Of a DNA stretch of 5,885 nucleotides, positions 1-5,885 are shown one piece after another (position 1 is the stretch's first letter; each line of letters opens with the position of its first letter). This stretch comes from an uncultured Bacteroidales bacterium (lineage in GTDB: Bacteria; Bacteroidota; Bacteroidia; Bacteroidales; Muribaculaceae). The notes beneath the pieces were generated by a model. That model was not told the DNA's origin and ran no database searches. It saw only the letters and a program-made list of their open reading frames with translations. Location of the stretch: the NCBI GenBank assembly GCA_900554845.1, contig USIY01000154.1, positions 1 through 5,885 on the forward strand. Reading direction: 5' to 3'. Made by a program: the position numbers and the translations under genes.

Positions 1-544
1 CGATGGTGGCGTCGATAGCGTTCTTGATCTGGACGCAAGCGCGTGCCACTACGTCGAAGTCAGGATTGGTGGCGGCTCCGTTCATATAACGCGCGTTACC
101 GAACACATTGGCCGTACCCCACAGGTTCTTGATGCCGGTCTCGGCCATCTTTTCCTTCAGGTAGGCCGTGATTTCGTGCATGCGGTTCTCATAGTCGGCG
201 ATGTCCTCACCGAGCTCGCCGATCAGGTCCACGTCGTGGAAGCAGAAGTACTCCACGCCCAGCTTCTGCATGATCTCGAAACCGGCGTCGGCTTTCTGTT
301 TGGCTATGGTCATAGGATCGGACCCTTCATTCCAGGGGAACTTCTTTGTTCCGCCGCCGAACTGGTCGCCGCCCTCGGCGCACAATGTGTGCCACCATGC
401 CATGGCGAACTTCAGCCATTCTTTCATGGGTTTGCCCAGAACAACGCGCTCGGCGTCATAGTAACGGTAGGACATCGGATCGTACGAATCCGTGCCTTTG
501 AACTGGATCTTCCCGATATTGGGGAAGTATTCTTTCTGTGCCAT
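1..544 (-). CDS. xylA: Xylose isomerase, N-terminal 181 residues (3' part beyond window)
   Basis: Cytoplasmic xylose isomerase, which interconverts D-xylose and D-xylulose using divalent metal ions; this is the first step of xylose use. Reading the minus strand from the ATG at 544-542 gives an uninterrupted frame beginning MAQKEYFPNIGKIQFKGTDS and running off the left edge. Visible family signatures are AMAWWHTLCAEGGDQFGGGT (residues 47-66), the catalytic FHDVD motif (His103 and Asp106, matching His101/Asp104 of the E. coli enzyme) and LWGTANVFGN (141-150). The family is about 435-440 residues long, so roughly 40% is present and the metal-binding Glu/Asp residues lie outside. The start follows an A-rich leader (ACAAAATT then ATG) without a Shine-Dalgarno sequence, as is common in Bacteroidota. 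It lies 38 bp downstream of xylB in the same direction, so the two are probably co-transcribed. Identification is very secure. Confidence 0.97.
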   Translation of the reverse strand, partial: MAQKEYFPNIGKIQFKGTDSYDPMSYRYYDAERVVLGKPMKEWLKFAMAWWHTLCAEGGDQFGGGTKKFPWNEGSDPMTIAKQKADAGFEIMQKLGVEYFCFHDVDLIGELGEDIADYENRMHEITAYLKEKMAETGIKNLWGTANVFGNARYMNGAATNPDFDVVARACVQIKNAIDATI

Positions 545-582
545 AATTTTGTAGATTTTACAGTATGTAATATAGTAGTTTG

Positions 583-2052
583 TCAGAGATAAGATTTCCA
601 GCGTTCGAAAGCCTCGAGATAGGGGGCGCGGTCGGCGGCGGGATGTATCACGTCGATCTTCTTGAGTGACTCGAAAGCCTCGTTTCGGTCGGCATATATG
701 CCCGCGCCGATACCTGCGCCTCGCGCTGCTCCGGCGGATCCGTCAGTGTCGAACAGCACTATGTCAGCTCCGGACACCGAAGCCAGAGTGTCGCGGAACA
801 CCGGGCTGAGGAACATATTGGCGTGGCCGGCATGGATCTTGCCGATCTTCATGCCTATGCCGCTCATCACCTCCATGCCGTACATCAGCGCGAACACAAT
901 GCCTTCCTGAGCGGCGCGCAGGAGATCGTTGCGGTTGTTGATGTTGAAACGGACACCGTGGAACGAACATCCGGGATCCCGGTTCTCCAGCACTCTCTCG
1001 GCGCCGTTGCCGAAGGGGAGAATGGTCACTCCGCGTGATCCTACCGGCGACTGAGCGGCAAGTTCGTTCATCATGTCGTAGCTGCAGTCCGGAGCGGCGA
1101 CGTTGCGTTTCATCCAGGAATTCAGGATTCCCGTGCCGCTGATGCAGGTCATCACGCCGATGCGGGGATTCTCTTTGGTATGGTTCACGTGAGCGAAATT
1201 GTTCACGCGGCTTTTCGGATCATAGTCCACACGGTGATTGATGCCGTAGACCACTCCTGACGTTCCGGCAGTGGATGCCACTTCGCCCGGCTCGAACACA
1301 TTGAGCGAAAGGGCGTTGTTGGGCTGGTCGCCCGCACGGTAGGTAATCGGGGTCCCCTCGGCCAGTCCCAGTTCGCGGGCGGCTTCTGCGGTCAGACCGC
1401 CCTGGTCGGAGAAAGTGGGCACCACCTCGGGGAATATCTCGGGATCATAACCGAAGTAATTCATCATGATGCGGGCAGGGGAGTCCTCTTTGAAATCCCA
1501 CAGCATGTATTCCGACAGGCCCTCGGGGTTGGTGAGGCACTTGCCGGTCATGCGCCATGCCACATAGTCGCCGGGAAGCATCACTTTCCAGATACGGTCG
1601 AATTTTTCAGGCTCGTTTTCCTTCACCCACGCCAGCTTGGTGGCGGTGAAGTTGCCGGGACGGTTCAGGATATGGGGCATAATCTTGTCGTCGCCCATGT
1701 CGGCGGAAGCCTTCTCTCCGTATGGAACTCCGCGGGAATCGCACCAGATGATTGAATCGCGGATCACCTTATCCTCCTTGTCCACCATCACCAGACCGTG
1801 CATCTGGTACGAGATGCCAATGGCCTTTATGTCCTTTGGATCCGCTCCTGAAGCCGCCATCACCAGCTTGGTGGCCTCGACAACGCGTGTCCACCAGTCG
1901 GCAGGAGCCTGCTCGGCCCAGCCCGGTTTTAAACTCTTTATAGGCGCCTCCTGATGAGGATAGAAATCAGTGGCCAGCACTTTGCCGGTCTCGGCGTCCA
2001 TCAGACAGGCCTTGACCGACGAGGTCCCGAGGTCATAACCTAATAATATCAT
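583..2052 (-). CDS. xylB: Xylulokinase (FGGY carbohydrate kinase)
   Basis: Cytoplasmic ATP-dependent kinase that phosphorylates D-xylulose to D-xylulose 5-phosphate. It is complete at 489 residues, a normal length for the family. The N-terminal FGGY domain opens with the phosphate-binding YDLGTSSVKA (residues 6-15), followed by GWAEQAPADWW (44-54), the substrate-loop motif QMHGLV (83-88), IIWCDSRG (101-108) and VMLPGDYVAWRMTG (157-170). AGDQ places the catalytic base at Asp242. The C-terminal ATPase-fold half carries STAGTSG (260-266), a glycine-rich AGHANMFLSPVFRD segment (408-421) and GSAGAARGAGIGAG (438-451). The ATG at 2052 is chosen because the kinase signature begins immediately after it; AACAGGAAT precedes it, at most a weak ribosome-binding site. 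QMHGLV and the adjacent xylA favour xylulose over glycerol or gluconate as substrate. It is the first gene after a 330-bp gap, so any xylBA promoter should lie in that gap. Confidence 0.95.
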   Translation of the reverse strand: MILLGYDLGTSSVKACLMDAETGKVLATDFYPHQEAPIKSLKPGWAEQAPADWWTRVVEATKLVMAASGADPKDIKAIGISYQMHGLVMVDKEDKVIRDSIIWCDSRGVPYGEKASADMGDDKIMPHILNRPGNFTATKLAWVKENEPEKFDRIWKVMLPGDYVAWRMTGKCLTNPEGLSEYMLWDFKEDSPARIMMNYFGYDPEIFPEVVPTFSDQGGLTAEAARELGLAEGTPITYRAGDQPNNALSLNVFEPGEVASTAGTSGVVYGINHRVDYDPKSRVNNFAHVNHTKENPRIGVMTCISGTGILNSWMKRNVAAPDCSYDMMNELAAQSPVGSRGVTILPFGNGAERVLENRDPGCSFHGVRFNINNRNDLLRAAQEGIVFALMYGMEVMSGIGMKIGKIHAGHANMFLSPVFRDTLASVSGADIVLFDTDGSAGAARGAGIGAGIYADRNEAFESLKKIDVIHPAADRAPYLEAFERWKSYL

Positions 2053-2068
2053 ATTCCTGTTTCTTGGT

Positions 2069-2270
2069 CTTAAGAGTGTGTTGAGTTTTAAATCAAATTA
2101 AGATTGAGAGGATTTTTTGAGATGGTTGCGCAAGCCGATGAGGAAGCAATTGCCACATTGCGACCGAAACGACTTGGCGGAACCAGCCAAAAAAGGCCTC
2201 AAGATTAATTTGAAGTTTTACTTCTCACACTCTTTATTAATAAACGGTTTAAAACTCTACACACTCTAAG
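2069..2270. repeat. AT-rich foldback element with terminal inverted repeats (MITE-like), upstream of xylB
   Basis: This element fills most of the 330-bp gap between the GH5 gene and xylB. Its ends are near-perfect inverted repeats: 2069-2092 (core GAGTGTGTTGAGTTTTAAA) and 2248-2270 (minus-strand core GAGTGTGTAGAGTTTTAAA), with one substitution and one extra base. The interior folds again: 2070-2150 pairs imperfectly with 2157-2235 around a short loop at 2151-2156, with the best stretches in AAGAGTGTG, TCAAATTAA, TTGAG, the T-run and GCAAT. The octamer AGAGTGTG thus occurs three times, at 2073-2080 (plus) and at 2226-2233 and 2260-2267 (minus). No transposase is present and no convincing target-site duplication is seen. 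It resembles a non-autonomous miniature transposable element or dispersed intergenic repeat. A regulatory palindrome cluster is the alternative. Copy number in the genome cannot be judged from this window. Confidence 0.6.
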
Positions 2271-2302
2271 ATTAACTTTTGAGTCTTTTACTCTTTCTTG
2301 TA

Positions 2303-2330
2303 AGTATGGGGTCCGCAAGAACCCCATACT
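2303..2330 (-). terminator. Hairpin with 10-bp perfect stem, possible terminator (second of two)
   Basis: AGTATGGGGT (2303-2312) is the exact reverse complement of ACCCCATACT (2321-2330), with an 8-nt loop. It lies 53 bp past the GH5 stop codon. On the minus strand the stem is followed by TACAAGAAAGAG rather than a T-run, so it is not a classical intrinsic terminator in that direction. It could instead be an mRNA 3'-end stabiliser or act with the hairpin at 2347-2374. Confidence 0.5.
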
Positions 2331-2346
2331 ATTATTACGGAAAACT

Positions 2347-2374
2347 GGCGGGAATTACTTATGCGCATTCCGCC
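2347..2374 (-). terminator. Hairpin just after the GH5 stop, candidate intrinsic terminator
   Basis: On the minus strand GGCGGAAT (2374-2367) pairs with ATTCCCGCC (2355-2347), giving an 8-bp stem with one bulged base and an 11-nt loop. It starts 8 bp after the TGA of the GH5 gene. The stem is followed by AGTTTTCC, a short T-run. Position, GC-rich base and T-run fit a modest intrinsic terminator for the PUL transcript, which would separate it from xylBA. Confidence 0.5.
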
Positions 2375-2382
2375 GATTTTGT

Positions 2383-4113
2383 TCAGTAGGGATATTTTCC
2401 GAGTTCCGCTCCTTCCTGGAGCGCCTTCAGATTGTCGGGATCGATTACGGTTCCGGTCTGCCGGTTGTAAAGCCCATTGGGGGTGTCCCACAGGAAAGGC
2501 ACCACGCCATTGTCCTTGGCGGCCTGTACCATATACTTGTGGTAGTAGCAACGGGATGCGCGGTGCAGAGCCTCGTCGATTGTCTCGACGAATGAAGTGC
2601 GTCGGCCGCATCCGAATTCACCCATGATCACGGGCACTCCCTTGTCCACGAAGTTGTCCTTGAGCTTTTTCATCTGGGCAGAGATATGGCTCTCTTCGCC
2701 CCAGTCGCAGTCGCGGTTGGTGCCGGAGTGGTAATCCTTGCCCCAGAAGTAGCGGACCACATCGTTGTTGCCCCACTCGTTGTCTTTGCCCATGATCGTG
2801 AAGTTGGAGGGATCGTAGCAATGGACCTCAAGCATCAGCTTGTCGGCGACGACGTCATTCGGCATGTTGCCAGCACAGTACTTCACAGCGTTGTTGATGT
2901 CAGTGCCCGGAGCCTGGACCACCAGCACGCGACGGGCATTGTTTCCTCCGCTGGCGCGTACCACGTCAATGAACGTCTGCATGTATGCCTTCAGAGCGTC
3001 GGCCGATGTCTGGCTGTCCTTCCCGGCCTCGTTGGCGCCGCAGAACACAAGATGCCCGTCAAAATAATTGAACCGGTCAGCTATCTGTGTCCATAGTTCC
3101 CGTTGGATTCTGTCGACATTCTCGTCGTATCTGTCGATGTTCTGTTCCATCCAGCCTTCGTCCCAGTGAATGTTCATGAACACCATCAGTCCGTTCTCCA
3201 CGCAAAGATTAACTACTTCTTCCACTCGGCTCATCCAGTCGGCGTCTATTTTCAAAGAGGTCTTGTCGCAATGGTTGTACCATGCCACGGGAAGACGGAC
3301 AGCAGTGAAGCCGGCTTCTACTATTCCGGAAATATAATCCCGGTTGATTTTTGCCGCTCCCCATGCCGTCTCGCCGCCGATGGCTTCCAGAGTATTGCCG
3401 ATGTTGATTGCCATGTCTATTTTCTTGGCGGTTTCGAAAGCCGTCATGTCGATGCCGGCCTCGGATTGGCTTGCGGCCTGTCGAACGGTTACAGTCAGAG
3501 TCTTGCTGTTGTCTTCGGCAAGTGTGAACACAATCGACCCCTCACGGAGGCGGGTGCTGCGGTTGCGCGTGACATTCACAGTCACGTCGCTTTCCGCGAG
3601 AGCCCGTGTACCGGCCATCACCTCAATCCAAGCGTCGCTTGCCGTAACGGTGTAATCTCCGGTGGCAAGGACAGGAATCCGCACCTGTTGGCCGGCGGCG
3701 GGAATCTCCGGCATCGAGAAGTCGGATTTAAGAAGGATGCCAACGGCGTTGCGTTGGGTTGCCTTGACTGTGGCCGTCTGTGAACCGGCAGTTACGGTCA
3801 GTGTGGCCGTACGAACGTCGTAGTCGCCGTTGGCGTCGGCGCTTACGGGAATGTTGTACACTTTATCGGAGGTGCCGTTAAGGGCGATCTCTCCGACATG
3901 GAGCCACGAGGCGTCGGAAGTGACGGTGGGTTTTACTCCGGCCACGACACGGAATACCTGTTCCGAGCCGTCGCGTAGAAAGGCTATTTCTTCGGTATTC
4001 ACAGTGAATTCCGAGGTAATACCTCCTCCATTATTAGGCTCATCGCCGCCCTTGCACGAGGCAAGGACGACGATGCATAATAATAAATCCAGAAATAAGG
4101 TGAATTTCTTCAT
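2383..4113 (-). CDS. Lipoprotein glycoside hydrolase family 5 (probable endo-beta-glucanase) with two BACON-like domains
   Basis: Predicted outer-membrane endo-acting beta-glycanase of 576 residues. A lipoprotein signal ends in LASC (Cys20), followed by KGGDEP, whose acidic residues after the cysteine fit surface export in Bacteroidota. Two BACON-like beta-sandwiches follow (about 36-122 and 128-213; each with a buried-type W, DASWLHV and SDAWIEV), which in related PUL enzymes act as spacers. The GH5 barrel spans about 222-570: GNTLEA (239-244), ETAWG (248-252), AVRLPVAWYNH (271-281), NIHWDEGW (314-321), acid/base Glu362 in FCGANEAG, His431-Tyr433, nucleophile Glu499 in VIMGEFG, and Trp542 in FLWDTPNG. 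Both catalytic glutamates are present, so it should be active. GNTLEA plus ETAWG point to a GH5_4-like subfamily, which includes endoglucanases, xyloglucanases and lichenases; the exact substrate cannot be read. NEP is replaced by NEA. The ATG lies 13 bp after the upstream stop, indicating an operon with the binding protein. Confidence 0.92.
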   Translation of the reverse strand: MKKFTLFLDLLLCIVVLASCKGGDEPNNGGGITSEFTVNTEEIAFLRDGSEQVFRVVAGVKPTVTSDASWLHVGEIALNGTSDKVYNIPVSADANGDYDVRTATLTVTAGSQTATVKATQRNAVGILLKSDFSMPEIPAAGQQVRIPVLATGDYTVTASDAWIEVMAGTRALAESDVTVNVTRNRSTRLREGSIVFTLAEDNSKTLTVTVRQAASQSEAGIDMTAFETAKKIDMAINIGNTLEAIGGETAWGAAKINRDYISGIVEAGFTAVRLPVAWYNHCDKTSLKIDADWMSRVEEVVNLCVENGLMVFMNIHWDEGWMEQNIDRYDENVDRIQRELWTQIADRFNYFDGHLVFCGANEAGKDSQTSADALKAYMQTFIDVVRASGGNNARRVLVVQAPGTDINNAVKYCAGNMPNDVVADKLMLEVHCYDPSNFTIMGKDNEWGNNDVVRYFWGKDYHSGTNRDCDWGEESHISAQMKKLKDNFVDKGVPVIMGEFGCGRRTSFVETIDEALHRASRCYYHKYMVQAAKDNGVVPFLWDTPNGLYNRQTGTVIDPDNLKALQEGAELGKYPY

Positions 4114-4126
4114 TTCAGATCAAGTT

Positions 4127-5885
4127 TCATTCCTGCTTGGCGGGAACGGTGACGGAATTGACGGTAACCTTAACCTTGGAGGGATCCACGAGATCCTGCC
4201 AGAGCCCGTATACTTCGATGCACCATACCACCGCGCCGTCGCACTGTGCTTCCAGACCGCACTGTACGGAGTAAGTTCCGTCGCCCGTAACCTGGGCGCT
4301 CGCGCACTGTCCTCCCCAGTAGCTGGGATACCAGCTTGCGGTGGCGTACGAGATATCGGACTTGTAGTCTTTGGAGGCACCTTCCTTGAGGTTGCCGTCG
4401 ATACCCTCAATGGTATAGTTGACGGTCATGGTTCCGGCGGGGAAGCTCATTGACGAGAAGTCCGCGCCAAGACCCTTGGTGTCGCCGTACTCGTTGTAGA
4501 TTTCAATACGTCCGTCAACTCCGTTGCCGTCTTTGTTGTTGAACAGCACTTTGGAATTGTCGACGGCGATGTTCTGTACAATCGGTTTCTTTGGATCCAG
4601 AGTGATGGCGTCAACTGTCACGGTGAGCTTGGATGCGTCGGCCAGAGCGTTGCCCAGACCGTCGATGTCCACGCAGAACACAACGGCGCCGCTTGACGGA
4701 GCTTCGGGCTGCATCCATACGGTGTAGGTTCCGTCACCGATAACAACGGCGTCGAAGTTGCTGTTGGTGAAACCGCTCCAATAGCTGGGATACCATCCGG
4801 CGGCTGCGAATTCCAAACCTGCCTTGAAAGATGTGGGTGCGCCCTCTTTCAGATTTCCGGTCACACCTCCGAGGGTGAACGTCACGTACATCCCTTGCTC
4901 AAAGTTGAGCTGATTGATGTCGATGCCGCAGTTGTCCTTGGTCGAGCCATATTCGTTGTAGATCTCGATGCGGATGCGTCCGTTGCTTTCCAGATCGCCA
5001 ACGTTCAGCTTGCTGCTGTCGGGGACGATGACTTTGCTGAAGGGTTTGCGCACGGGACGGATGGAAACGCCTGTGCTGCGCTTGGCGATTGCCATTTTTG
5101 CCTCGTTGCCGTTCAGCATCATCACATTCTCGTAATCATCGTTGTCGCGGTAGGTCTCGCCGGTGGCGTATACACCCATGCCGGCCGTCAGCTCGTTGCC
5201 CTCGCGGATACCGTCGGCGGGGAAAATGATGCTGTTGCCTGTTTTCCTGGAAGTGAATTTGTAATTGTCGCCCTCCTTGGTGATGTCGCAGGTCGCGATC
5301 AGCTCCTCGAAGTCAGCTTTGGTGGGAAGGAAACCCATTCCGCTGGCGAGCGCGGGGTCTTTGTCGGTGTTGCTGATATTCCCGGTAGCGTAATCAGCGA
5401 TATCTGAGGAACGGTTCAGCCCCTTGATGTCTCCGTATCCAATCAGAGCGCCCTTGGCACCCTCTGCAGCGGCGCCGACATTGTATCGGCACCATTCGTA
5501 CTTAGTGCCCATGTCCACATAGTCGTCGACCGATTCCTCGGAAGCGTCGCACTTCTTGGGCGTGGTGAAGGTCTTGGCGTTGTCATAGATGTCCTTGCCG
5601 CCGAGCACCATGTACACGGCATATGCATACTCGGTGTTTGGCACCAGATTCTCCACGGGAATCGTGAAGGAGTTGGTCTTGCCTTCGGGTTTCAGAATCA
5701 CGGGATTTTTCTTCAGGTCGGCGGCAGAGCCGGCGAGTACGATACCGTAATCCAGTGTCTCTGCTTCTATCAGATCGGAGACTCCGTTGACGGTGCCGCC
5801 GAGAATTACGCTCGACGCTGTGAGCGAAGCCGGATCGGCGGTGCCAACCTGGCCGGAAGTGGTCACGAAGCTCTTGACCTCACCG
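4127..5885 (-). CDS. Surface glycan-binding protein, C-terminal ~585 residues (SusE/F position; FN3-like, FISUMP-like and two CBM-like modules)
   Basis: The frame is open to the right edge and begins GEVKSF, the end of a fibronectin-III-like repeat, so the real start and signal peptide lie outside; the GTG at 5866 is an internal valine, not a start. Counting from that codon, the order is: a complete FN3-like domain (about 11-103, closing in KTFTTPK); a FISUMP-like module (about 114-274, with DDYVDMG, YEWCRYNVGA, GFLPTKADFEEL, GNSIIFPADG and SIRPVRK); and two homologous beta-sandwich modules (about 278-425 and 432-579), each with EIYNEYG, GNLKEGA, WYPSYW and GDGTY. The aromatic WYPSYW motif and Gly-rich strands resemble carbohydrate-binding modules. 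No catalytic motif is seen. Being directly upstream of, and probably co-transcribed with, a GH5 lipoprotein fits a surface glycan-binding protein that captures the polysaccharide for that enzyme and a SusCD transporter. The function is inferred from architecture and context. Confidence 0.8.
   Translation of the reverse strand, partial: GEVKSFVTTSGQVGTADPASLTASSVILGGTVNGVSDLIEAETLDYGIVLAGSAADLKKNPVILKPEGKTNSFTIPVENLVPNTEYAYAVYMVLGGKDIYDNAKTFTTPKKCDASEESVDDYVDMGTKYEWCRYNVGAAAEGAKGALIGYGDIKGLNRSSDIADYATGNISNTDKDPALASGMGFLPTKADFEELIATCDITKEGDNYKFTSRKTGNSIIFPADGIREGNELTAGMGVYATGETYRDNDDYENVMMLNGNEAKMAIAKRSTGVSIRPVRKPFSKVIVPDSSKLNVGDLESNGRIRIEIYNEYGSTKDNCGIDINQLNFEQGMYVTFTLGGVTGNLKEGAPTSFKAGLEFAAAGWYPSYWSGFTNSNFDAVVIGDGTYTVWMQPEAPSSGAVVFCVDIDGLGNALADASKLTVTVDAITLDPKKPIVQNIAVDNSKVLFNNKDGNGVDGRIEIYNEYGDTKGLGADFSSMSFPAGTMTVNYTIEGIDGNLKEGASKDYKSDISYATASWYPSYWGGQCASAQVTGDGTYSVQCGLEAQCDGAVVWCIEVYGLWQDLVDPSKVKVTVNSVTVPAKQE
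4130..5035 (-). repeat. Tandem duplication of a ~148-residue CBM-like module inside the glycan-binding protein
   Basis: Module A (about 5035-4592) and module B (about 4573-4130) share in the same order EIYNEYG-x-TK, GNLKEGA, WYPSYW, GDGTY, GAVV-x-C and a closing TVTV strand. The DNA still shows the duplication: agctgggatacca occurs at both 4321-4333 and 4785-4797. Outside these motifs the modules have diverged considerably, so the duplication is old, and the two may differ in ligand preference. Module B is richer in cysteine (four residues against two). Confidence 0.8.

Noticed and set aside
2094..2101. TTAATTTG on the minus strand, one mismatch from the Bacteroidota -7 box TAnnTTTG, about 41 bp before xylB
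   Set aside because: No -33 TTTG-type element is found at the usual distance, and such near matches are frequent in AT-rich DNA. The xylBA promoter is probably in this gap, but I cannot place it.
2112..2270. Short plus-strand open frame through the foldback element, ending in TAA at the right terminus
   Set aside because: It has no upstream start signal, its only ATG is internal (2139), and its composition follows the palindrome; more likely a by-product of the repeat than a gene.
2069..2270. Intact insertion sequence
   Set aside because: The element is only about 200 bp, encodes no transposase, and has no clear target-site duplication, so at most it is a miniature or relic element.
3103..3783. 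Long open frame of about 226 codons on the plus strand
   Set aside because: It lies wholly antisense to the well-supported GH5 gene, has no recognisable domain, and is explained by the GC-rich codon use of the opposite strand. The open frames at 176-592, 2686-3096, 3830-4453 and 4895-5407 on the plus strand are rejected for the same reason.
5864..5866. GTG as a start codon for the glycan-binding protein
   Set aside because: The frame continues upstream to the window edge as GEVKSF, a normal FN3 C-terminal strand, and no signal peptide follows the GTG; the gene is truncated by the window.

Overview
The window looks like a Bacteroidota chromosome, most likely a gut Bacteroidales of the Bacteroides/Muribaculaceae type. 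The evidence is a SusE/F-position surface glycan-binding protein with fibronectin-III-like and FISUMP-like modules, a BACON-GH5 lipoprotein, A/T-rich leaders without a clear Shine-Dalgarno before the starts, and fairly GC-rich genes separated by AT-rich gaps. The genus cannot be fixed from this sequence. All real genes are on the minus strand, so transcription runs from high to low coordinates.

Region by region, in transcription order: (1) 5885-4127 is the C-terminal ~585 residues of a secreted, probably surface-anchored glycan-binding protein. It ends in two tandem beta-sandwich modules that look like carbohydrate-binding modules. (2) 13 bp later, 4113-2383 encodes a complete lipoprotein glycoside hydrolase family 5 enzyme with two N-terminal BACON-like domains. 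Together these look like the distal end of a polysaccharide utilization locus (PUL) whose susC/susD genes would lie beyond the right edge. (3) 2382-2053 is a 330-bp non-coding gap. It holds two hairpins that could end the PUL transcript (2347-2374 and 2303-2330), then an AT-rich element of about 200 bp with terminal inverted repeats and a foldback interior (2069-2270). (4) 2052-583 is xylulokinase (xylB). (5) After 38 bp, 544-1 is the first 181 residues of xylose isomerase (xylA), which runs off the left edge.

Taken together, the surface proteins would bind and cut a beta-glucan-backbone polysaccharide, and the cytoplasmic XylA/XylB pair would convert xylose to xylulose and then xylulose 5-phosphate for the pentose phosphate pathway. 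The adjacency suggests, but does not prove, a xylose-bearing substrate such as xyloglucan or xylan. The least ordinary parts are the foldback element upstream of xylB, the FN3-FISUMP-2xCBM-like architecture of the binding protein, and the altered NEP motif (NEA) in the GH5 enzyme. I see no RNA gene, CRISPR array, intact insertion sequence, phage gene or defence system.
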